From Coptodactyla brooksi (lineage: Eukaryota > Arthropoda > Insecta > Coleoptera > Scarabaeidae): DNA of 21,704 nt. Shown one piece after another: positions 10,124 through 17,989 of this stretch. Every line of letters begins with the position of its first letter. Position 1 is the first letter of the stretch. The notes below the pieces were generated by a model, which saw only the letters and a program-made list of their open reading frames with translations, was not told the DNA's origin and did no database searches. The DNA lies in NCBI GenBank assembly GCA_033557675.1, contig JAWQRM010000533.1:1-21704 (forward strand), read 5' to 3'. The translations under genes and the position numbers were made by a program.

Positions 10124-10255
10124 AATGTTACTGGTTTTTCTATTAACATCATTCGCTATTTGTAGTACATTGTACATCGTCCTTTGTAGCGGTAGGTCCA
10201 AGTTTATGGTAATAAAAGAACGGATGCATAGCTATGCAAACATGGACCAGTACAG
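10124..10255 (+). CDS. Candidate exon with N-terminal membrane anchor
   Basis: The sequence GTTTCCTCCATAG (ending 10123) resembles a splice acceptor. Two bases later, an ATG at 10125 opens MLLVFLLTSFAICSTLYIVL, then CSGRSKFMVIKERMHSYANM and DQYR. At 10256 a GT follows CAG, giving a possible donor (CAG/GTCGTA); reading through instead gives a stop three codons on. Residues 1-21 form an uninterrupted hydrophobic segment suited to a signal peptide or type II signal anchor, followed by a basic, hydrophilic stretch. Golgi glycosyltransferases and sulfotransferases often start this way, but I recognise no specific family. The open frame also extends upstream to 10050, so the acceptor is not certain. 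This may be chance; the donor departs from GTRAGT. Confidence 0.33.
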
Positions 10256-10263
10256 GTCGTAAA

Positions 10264-10948
10264 TTTTACAATATAACGTAGTAAAGGGAATGGTGCACTC
10301 TCATTCTGTCGTATATCATATCCCCTGGCCGTGGTCTTCTTCAAATGCAGGAGAGCCTTCGTGCAATAAGATAAATTTAATGGCCGACCGCAGATGTAAA
10401 AAGTGAATTATTAGCGGTGGTATTATAGTTCGACCGGAGATAAGTTACTTTGCTGCGGTAGAAAACCCTCTTAAGCAAAACCTCAACATTGACAGATCAA
10501 CTTCATTACTTTGTATTTTACGGAAGGGTAATAGTTTACCTTGGTTAATGTTTGCTTACAATTTTCTATGAAAGCGTACATACTTATTATTATCATTTTG
10601 CTATCAATTTGCCTATGTGTACTATAGAAATGAGAATACTAAAGTAAATTTATGTATTAGCAAAGTAAAAAAGGTTTACTGTCAACCTACGTATGCAATC
10701 TACATTTATCTGCATAAAATTTGCATGTGTATGTCATTACTCAATGAAGTATCAAATAAAAGCAGAACAATTGAATTGTCATAAGAGTTTATTAAGCAAT
10801 CTCCACCATTTCAGCGATTATTTTGTATTTTTTGCAGACATATTAAGCTCTATTGTGTATACTTTAGTTTCACAGTACACATACTGATGTTATGGGTTTT
10901 CCGTTGAACAGTACGGCGAAAGTCATAATTTCCAAATTTAATCGACTT
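10264..10948. other. No gene recognised
   Basis: About 10264-10450 keeps the more complex composition of the preceding region. After that the DNA is AT-rich with no recognised gene. The last part (10880-10948) may be the 5' continuation of the DDE transposase remnant that follows, but its protein cannot be read reliably. Confidence 0.4.
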
Positions 10949-11177
10949 TCATCGAGAGTAAAAAGTGTAATAATTCTACATGCTGACGATAGAAATGAAT
11001 GGGTTAAAATAGGATATCACAATATGGGTTATGCACTGTTTGAAAGATTGGTTTGAAAGCCAATTGTTGCCATCAGTGCCTGTAACATCTATCGTGGTAA
11101 TTGATAATGCACCTTCCTGTATCAGAAAGCTAAGTCAGAAATTAACAACACCAGCTGTGTATGTGGAAAAAACTATG
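10949..11177 (+). pseudogene. IS630/Tc1-type DDE transposase, left half
   Basis: One phase gives SSRVKSVIILHADDRNEWVK then GYHNMGYALF. After a frameshift near 11030 a second phase gives KDWFESQLLPSVPVTSIVVI and DNAPSC. This is the order of the central RNase H-like domain in insect IS630/Tc1-superfamily transposases: a strand ending in LHAG, then FxxWFEEQLLP, then VIVxDNA with the second catalytic Asp. That Asp is kept; His of the usual DNAxYH is not. The frame breaks at the TA before 11180 where a mariner copy begins, and resumes at 12148. Confidence 0.7.
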
Positions 11178-11179
11178 TA

Positions 11180-12090
11180 TTGGGTTGTTCCGAAAGTAAT
11201 CTCATTTTTTTTCGCAGCAGAGGCGTTAGTTGTCTTTTAACCAGTCAACCTCATTCTAAACCGTGTATGCATTATATATTCTGATAACTGACATTGCAAA
11301 GTTTTTATGTGAAAATATTTCGTTCGGTTTTGTGCAATTGTTTTCTTTTTGTGTCTTGTGAAAGATGGAAAATCAGAAACGGCATTTTCGGCACATTTTT
11401 CTTTTTTATTACAAAAAAGGTAAAAATGTCGTTCACGCGAGAAAAACATTACCCGATGTGTATGAAGAAGATGTATTGACAGAATGCCGGTGTCAAAACA
11501 GGTTTGCGAATTTTTTAAAAAGTATGCAACATTTTTTGCGAGTTTACAAAACCTTTTGCAAGTTTGCAAAATTCTTTTTTAAAAGCTCTTTTCAAAATCT
11601 TCTTTTAACAGTTTTGGGAGAATACCACGATCAATTATAAAGTGTACTGCCATCAATTAGACAAATTGTATGATTCACTCACACAGAAAAGGAAAAAATT
11701 GATCAATAGAGAAGGTATAGTGTTCCACCAGATACTGCGGGACCGCATACCAGTTTGGTAATTCGTCAAAAGCTCTTACAGCTTGGATGGGATATACTAC
11801 CACACCCATCATATTCTCGAGATGTGGCACCTTCTGATTATTTCTTGTTTCGGTCTTTACAATTTTTTTTGGACGTCAAAACCTTTACTTCAAATGAAAT
11901 CGTCAAAAATGATTTAGATCAGCTACTTGCTAGCAAGCATCAGAAGTTTTATCACCGTGGAATCATGGTACTTCCAGAAAGATAGCAAAAGGAGTTGGGC
12001 GAAAATGGGGAATATGTAATTACATACAATATTTATATTCTCTAAGAAAAATGCCTTTCATTTTCACAAAAAAAAATTACTTGAAATCAT
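11180..12090 (+). mobile_element. mariner element, internally deleted
   Basis: The copy starts with TTGGGTTGTTCCGAAAGTAA right after a TA (11178-11179), the target duplication used by mariner; this is a recognisable mariner terminal inverted repeat. The right end is decayed: about 12067-12087 keeps an A-run followed by ATTACTTGAAAT, matching the complement of the left repeat's AAGTAAT and T-run. Total length is ~0.9 kb, against about 1.3 kb for intact mariners, because the middle of the transposase is missing. It is inserted within another DDE transposase gene. Confidence 0.85.
11365..11995 (+). pseudogene. mariner transposase, decayed
   Basis: The start codon at 11365 opens MENQKRHFRHIFLFYYKKGK then NVVHARKTLPDVYEEDVLTE, the N-terminal helix-turn-helix region of a mariner transposase, continuing CQNRFANF. 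From 11530 the sequence is AAG/TTTGC-rich and jumps to VLGEYHDQL (end 11640). Most of the linker and the first catalytic Asp region are gone. Another phase reads VYCHQLDKLYDSLTQKRKK then REGIVFHQ (11640-11730). A small deletion removes the second catalytic Asp of the usual HQDNARPH. A third phase gives PHTSLVIRQKLLQLGWDILP and APSDYFLFRSLQ, keeping the third Asp of the D,D34D triad, and ends near VLPER. Confidence 0.88.
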
Positions 12091-12147
12091 AAAAACGTAG
12101 AATACTTGTAATAATAACGTGTATATAATAAACCAATTAGGCAGATC

Positions 12148-12261
12148 ACACAAGATTCGCGACTACCACCATATTTATTATGTGTCTTCAATTCCATTGA
12201 ACTCGTCTGGGGTGAATTGAAGACAAACATTCGAAAAATAACAAATTTCCTTCGTTGGTAG
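12148..12261 (+). pseudogene. IS630/Tc1-type DDE transposase, right half
   Basis: One phase reads RLPPYLLCVFNSIELVWGEL and then KTNIRKITNFLRW before a stop at 12259. This is the end of the catalytic core seen in the left half (10949-11177): RLPPYHxxxNPIELxWGEIK. The family's third catalytic residue is the Glu in NPIE, kept here as NSIE. Its resumption just beyond the mariner's right end shows that both halves belonged to one gene before the mariner inserted. About 55 bases between 12091 and 12147 are too decayed to read. Confidence 0.7.
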
Positions 12262-12299
12262 GCAATTAGGGCAAAGTGACAGACATAATGATAATTAAA

Positions 12300-12415
12300 G
12301 ATAAATAATGTCACCACTTCGTCAAAACTGGAAAGTATTTCGCTAACCAAGTTAGCATGATCAATGGCGATGAAAGACAGCCACGAAAATGTCTTTTCTA
12401 GTTGTGGTGACAATG
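12300..12415 (-). repeat. PLE-type repeat with decayed hammerhead-like motif
   Basis: It shares sequence with 8503-8625: CACTTCGTCAAAAC, TTTCGCTAACCAAGTTAGCA, then GGCGATGAAAGAC. On the minus strand, 12364-12335 reads TTGATCA, a spacer base, a perfect GCTAAC/GTTAGC stem with a TTG loop, and GAAA. The stem has been kept although CUGANGA has decayed. It directly follows the end of the DDE transposase remnant. Confidence 0.6.
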
Positions 12416-13385
12416 TTTAACTTTGATGTACATAACATCAACCGATCAAATATCGTTATAGAAAATTATTGTTTCTCCAAAATTTCAAAATTTCATCATC
12501 ATGCATCAGAATCAGAACATAGTACTTACACCTGAGAAGGTGTAAGATTATTTAATTTAAGTTAATTCACTATTACATAGTCATGGCGTACTTATGAAAG
12601 AATTTTTATTGCCAGTAGCTCAAGTCATCAAACCTACTTTCGAATCGGAGTCTGTACATACTTGATTTTATCAATTTTGTTTTATACAAATTGTATGTAT
12701 TATATCTAAGGGATGTTGGGTTGGGTTAGGTTGGTCACTGTTAACTTCTACATTTAAATGCATTTTATAACCATTGTTGTCTTTGCTCAAAGAATTTGCC
12801 TTGCAAATAATGAAAATGTAATTGTAACCAACAATTATTATTAATCAGAAGGTAATTTTCGACTCACACAACTGGCTTTGTTCCTATCTATACCTGTTGT
12901 ATAGAACATTCTACGGACATCACGAGCAATAAAAGAAGCAGAGGTGTAACACAACGAAGACGGCTAGATGATGCCATGGATGCGGTTGAAAATATTTGGT
13001 TTCTTTATAGCTCTGGACCAACGTAAACAGAGAAGTCAAGGAAACGCCTTTGCCTATATTCAAAAGTAGACTAGAAACTGAAGACAAAGTCTTTATACCG
13101 GTCCTGTGTTCCTGGCCTTTCATCATTCTCCAGCACTCAAGTGTATAATTACATGTTAGTTCTGCAGCAATAACACCATTTTGCCCATCCGCCACTGTTA
13201 CCACTTATGACGCTCTTAGCTCAAGTACTTGAGTTGCTCAATTTCTGCTTCACCCGTCTTTAATTCAACAATATTGTCATTCATATCTTCGCTGTAGTTA
13301 CATTTCACGTATTCTTTATTTTTTGTACAACCCTTGGATTTCTGGTAACTTTCTCCATCATCGATTATATTCCCTTATCAATGAT
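12416..13385. other. No gene recognised; short telomere-like tract
   Basis: A 9-bp stem (12525-12533 with 12538-12546, loop GAGA) is visible. At 12716-12734 the sequence TTGGGTTGGGTTAGGTTGG has the texture of the arthropod telomere repeat TTAGG, but with only one true unit. At 12900-13200 a 94-codon minus frame exists but matches nothing known to me. Confidence 0.4.
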
Positions 13386-13444
13386 TGTCTTGTTTCGAAT
13401 GACGAAATTTATTATTGTTTTGGTGAAGTGGTAACCAGTGATTA
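13386..13444 (-). repeat. PLE-type repeat fragment at the mariner-2 break
   Basis: The reverse complement of this stretch matches 21437-21480: TAATCACTGGTTACCACTTC, then CCAAAACAATAATAAATT. It starts exactly where the mariner reading frame to its right is cut off, so it marks a junction between the two families. Confidence 0.7.
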
Positions 13445-13811
13445 ACTTTAAAGCATGGGGAACAAAACATGCACAAACTTTTCTTTTTCCCAAATCCTGA
13501 GTCAAAATTTGACGAACAGTTTCTCTATTTGTTTTTATTTATTCAGCCAACTTCCTCGCAGTAAAATTTCCGTCGACAGCAATGATTTCACGGATTTTTT
13601 CTACCATTTCAGCACGGTTTTTACTTTCTGGACGACCAGGTTTTTCAGCATCATTTAAATTTTCACGACCATTTTTAAAACGATTTAAACCACTCATAAT
13701 CTCTAGCTTTAGACATACGATCATCACCATGCACTTTTTTCATCAATTCGTAAGTCTCCGCACATTCTTTCCCAGTTTAAAGCAAAATTTAATATTTGCT
13801 CTTTGTTTCAT
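13445..13811 (-). pseudogene. mariner transposase N-terminal half, decayed
   Basis: On the minus strand, the ATG at 13811 opens MKQRANIKFCFKLGK. After a frameshift, ELMKKVHGDDRMSKARDYEW is read and then stops. A further phase gives RFKNGRENLNDAEKPGRPES then MVEKIREIIAVDGNFTARKL. After an in-frame stop it continues ETVRQILTQDLGKRKVCACF and VPHALK. This is the paired helix-turn-helix half of a mariner transposase, with the GRP hinge (PGRP) between the two DNA-binding domains. The catalytic half is absent: the frame ends at 13445 against PLE-type repeat. It is a different mariner lineage from the copy at 11180. Confidence 0.88.
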
Positions 13812-14012
13812 TATGTTTATACGACATCAACATAATTTTACCGTCATTCAAATAGCTGTAACTTTGTAATTACTTAAGTTTTGGTGTGAAGCGATTCATG
13901 GTTCCAATTGTACTGAATTGATGTTTCAAAAACATGTCTACTCAAGTCTATCGGTTGACAAATGTCAAAGTTATTCAATGTTCACATACCGACATAAAAT
14001 ATGGTGCACCCT
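13812..14012 (-). mobile_element. 5' end of mariner 2, with putative terminal repeat
   Basis: The minus strand begins ATACAGGGTGCACCATATTT at about 14012. This ACAGGGTG-type terminus is typical of Tc1/mariner elements, and it abuts a TA-rich tract on its outer side. From there to the start codon at 13811 is an untranslated leader of about 200 bases. No matching right terminus was found, in keeping with the loss of the element's 3' half. Confidence 0.6.
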
Positions 14013-15335
14013 GTATTTATATATATATCTGTGTGTGGGTATAGATAGACGATGGTCATCTTGTTATATGTAATATTCGTAAAGCAACGTTTACAGACAA
14101 ATGCGCAGTATAACAATGTTTGAATGTTGCGTACATATCAGTAGTTCTTATCGCAGTTGTTTAAAGATATTCCAGTGCTAACCGTAGAGTTTACAACTTC
14201 AAATTTCACCGGACGTTGGCAACGTTTAAATCCCAGCTCAAACGTGTTGCGGTTCTTTTCCATCTTTCGTATCTCGGCGTTATTTTCTACCTCTATCCCT
14301 CTCCAGCGGCTTTTCATGTCGCGTGTATGCAGCATCGTCCGACCCACGCGCTCGCTTATACCCGCTGAATATTTAATAAACAAAAAAAAACGGGAGGAAG
14401 TCGTCTCTCTGCTACTTGAATATTCAGTAGGTATAACCGTGAGCCTTTAGGAGTACTAGAAGGGCGACATGAACGGCTTCCAAGAACTGGTTTTTGCTTG
14501 TAACATACAGGGAACCTTCTCTAGTAGTGATAGAAATTGTAAATTAAAAGTTTCAGAGATAAGTACGTACGCAGTGTGTAAATTTTTTCGCCCCGACTAT
14601 TATTAAAAGAAAACTTTTTTTTGAGAAATTGTTGTTTATTCAAAATCACCTGCTCCGTGAATCAAATGATTTTTTCAGGGCTTTCATTGGTTTAATTGTT
14701 GCGTCGTTGCGGTTTGGATAGTCTCTATATCGCCAAGCAAACATCCTTTCAACGTCAAGTTCAGTTTTAGGGAATAAAAGAAATGTTGAGTGAAGGGCTT
14801 TTCACTAAATTTTTTCTCTTAAGTGTCCATGTAAAGGCTGTATGTTACGTTTATTTAATTACGGTGTTACATAAGGTCAGGTCATAAAACAATTAACACC
14901 TGCCAACTGTACATGTGACGGTTAAAGTGATCTCACGAGGCCGAAGCAGAGATGACTAACAGAGTAAGCAGAGGAGCTGTATTTAAAGTAGCGAAGTCGT
15001 TATTTATTTTTTTGTGCGAACATCGCACGTGTGCATTGGTCAGCAGGGAAGGAGATTACGCTTGTGTTAATTTAATTAAAATAAAAGCATGGCGTGTGTA
15101 CTGGATTTAACGCGGTCGTTGGTTTTTTAGTGGTCATCATTACATAATGCGGTACTACTACTGTAACCGACTTTCGTTGGAAGATTAATATCTGAGGATT
15201 ATATTTAAGAAAACAGATTTTAAAGTTCCCCTAATCCTGAAGCTGATGTTTCAGAACTATAACTTAGGTTTAGGTAAGTGCTTTTAAAAAATGAAATTAC
15301 AGTTTACCAGAAGGTGAAATATATTAAAACAACCC
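14013..15335. other. No gene recognised; more complex islands
   Basis: 14155-14400 is CpG-bearing and less AT-rich, with open frames on both strands (14138-14383 minus, 14157-14450 plus). Neither shows a known domain, so I do not call a gene. 14900-15130 is likewise more complex. These could be conserved noncoding DNA; the remainder is AT-rich. Confidence 0.3.
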
Positions 15336-15548
15336 TTAGTAATCTATTTTGTGAACTTTAAATGAATCTAAGTAGTGTTTTCCAAAACTATGGTTATACT
15401 TCAATATGTATTTTCTTTCATGATACCCACAGATTGACGAAACAGAAGAACTTAGCCTAAATTTAAACAACTTTTGAATATCTTCTTCAAAGTCGTTTAA
15501 ATGTTTTAAATTTTTTGAAATTGTACCATAACATGTTTTATGACACAC
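15336..15548 (-). pseudogene. Possible fragment of a transposon-associated Cys/His protein
   Basis: The minus-strand frame reads ISKNLKHLNDFEEDIQKLFK then SVSSICGYHERKYILKYNHS and FGKHYLDSFKVHKIDY. The order C-x2-H, K-Y, Y-x-x-S, then D-P/S-F-x-x-H-K resembles a cysteine-rich segment I associate with uncharacterised proteins of invertebrate repeats (SICxxHEKxYLxRY...CCDPFKxHK). The paired cysteines expected before DPF are not both present. The assignment is from memory of the pattern and is weak. No frame continues it on either side. Confidence 0.3.
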
Positions 15549-15654
15549 TTCATTTTCTATCTGTAAGCACTGTTCATCAATTTTATTTAAGAAAAGTAAC
15601 TGTCTTACAAAAAATATAAATAACTGTTACAGAATAAGAGTCAAGGGAAAAATG

Positions 15655-15687
15655 TAAAAGATAACTTATTTATGTAGTTATCTTTTA
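15655..15687. repeat. 12-bp perfect hairpin
   Basis: 15655-15666 (TAAAAGATAACT) pairs fully with 15676-15687 around a 9-base loop. No transposon end is recognised next to it. 15549-15879 otherwise shows nothing. Confidence 0.85.
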
Positions 15688-15879
15688 ATGTAACTCTACT
15701 CATTATGAGACACTAAAAATAGGTGACACTAAAACAAAGCACGCACCTATACTACAAGAAGGTTCTGAACTGACTTATCCCGCAAGACTACGCTGCAAGT
15801 GTAGTGGAGGCTGCAACTCCTGTACAGACCTGTCTCCTGAGCTACTCTACAGACCCGCGGGCTAAACTCATGTAGAGAA

Positions 15880-17023
15880 TGTCCAAACAAGTGTGCAAGG
15901 TACTGTATCTCGAAAACTACTCATTGTAGAGATTTGCGATAAACACATTTACAACTAAAGTGATCAAAAGAAAATCTAGGAAATTATTTTCAGGTTGCTA
16001 GGATGGCCGCCAGGGGGCGTAACCTCCATTTTGAATTTAAAAATGTGCTGTTTCTCGAAATGTCGCCCTATTAACATAACACACAAATACATGCTTTTTA
16101 AAGCTGAGATAAATTCGAGTCTTTTGCTGAACACTTTTTGCCCTATCTGTAAAAATAAAATAGTAGGGGGTATTTAAATGTTTGTATAAATAAACATCTG
16201 TAACTTCAAAACGTCTGAAAGCATTTCAACAAACTTGGCGTCGTTGAAAGGAGCTTTTCTTGGCCAACACTCCTAATTTGTGATGATTGTAATTTGATAT
16301 GTGGCTACCAAAGGGCATTTATTGAGATTACTACTAAGATTGCAAAGTTTCTTTAAAAAATTAAATCTATTTGTATTACTTTTTTTCCATAAAAAGAGCA
16401 AAATGATTCCCATACAAGTCAGTGAATAGCGCGTCTCGATATCTTATTCCTAACCTAAAATATCGGTGAAAGAAGGTTTAAGAAGAAAATTCAATGGATT
16501 TTGCTGGGTTATCTACTAGTTATGCAACCAGAAAGACAGAAGTATGTTGCCTACCTACAATTCTAGAACTATATAGATAACTATTAGCCGCATCGTGAAG
16601 ACACTCGAAATAAACAGTAATCATGTCAACAGCTTCATCATTTGTAAAAGGAATTTGGTGTGCAGGTGTGCAACGAACATAAATTCTACTGCATGTAAAT
16701 AAAATTTGACGTGTTCGTCCAATATTGTTATTAGGCATTTGTTTTACCTTCCATGGCCTGCTGCTTATTATATACCTACTCGTATCTATACAGGGTGTCT
16801 GCTGCAAAACTAGCAAACTTAAATCCAGAGGTAGATTGAGTTAAACAGAAGAGAAAAGTCTTGTACCATTTTACCATCTGAACAGCAGTATTTTAATATT
16901 TAAAGCCAGCAAATGAGCGGCGTGGGAAGCACGCTAGCCTGTAGCACTGCCCGTGTGCCCCTCCCATTCTGGCGCGCGGCGAGCGGAGAGCCACCAAACG
17001 AACAAACAATTACAAATGCTTAC
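15880..17023 (+). repeat. Left arm of a ~2-kb imperfect inverted repeat
   Basis: From GTCCAAACAAGTGTGCAAGG outward to ATTACAAATGCTTACAAA inward, this arm matches the reverse complement of 17132-17891. Matching landmarks include ACTGTATCTCG, ATGGCCGCCAGGGGGC, AAAGCTGAGATAAATTCGAG, CTAACCTAAAATATCGG, CCAGAGGTAGATTGAG and GCTAGCAAATGAG. The order is kept throughout. Identity looks near 80-85 percent by eye. This arm has two extras: ~50 bases at about 15930-15979 and ~350 bases at 16472-16820. Net arm length without these is ~750 bases, close to the other arm. Confidence 0.9.
16472..16820 (-). mobile_element. Insert in left arm with possible DUF4817-like fragment
   Basis: The segment is absent from the right arm, where the flanks are joined directly (GGTGAAATAACATAAAACC on the complement). 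On the minus strand a 98-codon frame (16816-16520) ends PFTNDEAVDMITVYFECLHD and AANSYLYSSRIVGRQHTSVF. This fits the helix-turn-helix layout of DUF4817-type proteins of insect DNA transposons (D-M-x-x-I-Y-x-E-C...R-Y-P-x-R-x-H-P-S). A word ACAGGGTGTC at 16792-16801 looks like a Tc1/mariner-type terminus. The match is partial and the catalytic domain is absent. Confidence 0.45.
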
Positions 17024-17131
17024 AAATCATTTCATAATCACGGAGAGGGCAACAATTTTTCGACGCGAAGAACAGCCAATTTCCGATTACTTGATTAATA
17101 ATGTAATCAGTAATTAATGTAAATAAACTGT

Positions 17132-17891
17132 TCGTAAGCATTTGTAATCGTTTGCTCATTTGGTGACTCCCGGCTCGCCGGGCGCCAGAGTGGGAGGGGC
17201 ACGCGGACCGAGCTACAGACTAGCTGTATTCCAACGCCACTCATTTGCTAGCTTTAAATGTTTAATATCTAAAAGACTGTTGCTCAGATGGCAAAATGGT
17301 GCGAGACTTTTGTCCTCTGTTTGACTCAATCTACCTCTGGTTTTATGTTATTTCACCGATATTTTAGGTTAGAAATAAAATATCGAGACGCGGTTTTCAC
17401 TAGCTTGTTTGGGCATCATTTTGCTATTTTTGCATGAAAAAAAAATTACACCAACAGATTTAATTTTTTAAAGAAATTTGGCGATTTCAGTTATAATATC
17501 AATAAATGCCCTCTAATGGCGACATACCAAATTATAATCACAACAAATAAGATAGCTTTTGTTGGCCAAGAACAGCTCCCTTTAACGACGCTAAGCTTAT
17601 TGAAATTCTTTCAGTCATTTTGAAGTTACAGATGTTTATTTATACAAACATTTGAACACCCCCACCATGTTATTTTTAAAGATAGGGCATAACAAAATAG
17701 GCTCGAATTTATCTCAGCTTTAAAAAGCATATACTTTCTTGTTATCTTAATAAGGCGAAATTTCAAGAAACACCACATTTTTAAATTCAAAATGGAGGTT
17801 TGCCCCCTAGCGGCCATCTTAGCAAACTGAAAATAATTTCTCTGCAATGAGTAGTTTCCGAGATACAGTAGCTTGCACGCTTATTTGGACA
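17132..17891 (-). repeat. Right arm of the ~2-kb inverted repeat
   Basis: This is the mate of 15880-17023, separated by a spacer of about 108 bases (17024-17131). Its open frames are mirror images of those in the left arm and carry no recognisable protein, so I do not call genes. Either a single fold-back element or two head-to-head copies of one repeat would give this structure. Confidence 0.9.
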
Positions 17892-17945
17892 CCTGTACAC
17901 CAGTTTAATTTTCTAACAAAATTTTTTAACCCTCAACAACAGCTT

Positions 17946-17980
17946 CTGAAGATGATTATTTAATTAATCGAAATTAGTTT
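17946..17980 (+). ncRNA. Hammerhead-like motif beside the inverted repeat
   Basis: CTGAAGA (17946-17952), one spacer base, a GATTA/TAATC stem with an AT loop, then GAAA (17970-17973) and ATTAGT followed by T, where a T-G pair closes stem III. It stands alone, without a GIY-YIG region, 55 bases outside the right arm. It is probably the end of a PLE fragment whose remainder cannot be recognised. Confidence 0.45.
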
Positions 17981-17989
17981 AACCAAATT

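Noticed and set aside
12087..12413. A 108-codon minus-strand frame
   Set aside because: It lies opposite the DDE transposase C-terminal block and a PLE-type repeat; the plus strand explains the sequence better.
12716..12734. Telomere-like TTAGG tract
   Set aside because: Only one true TTAGG unit sits among TTGGG and TTGGT variants; too short to call an interstitial telomere.
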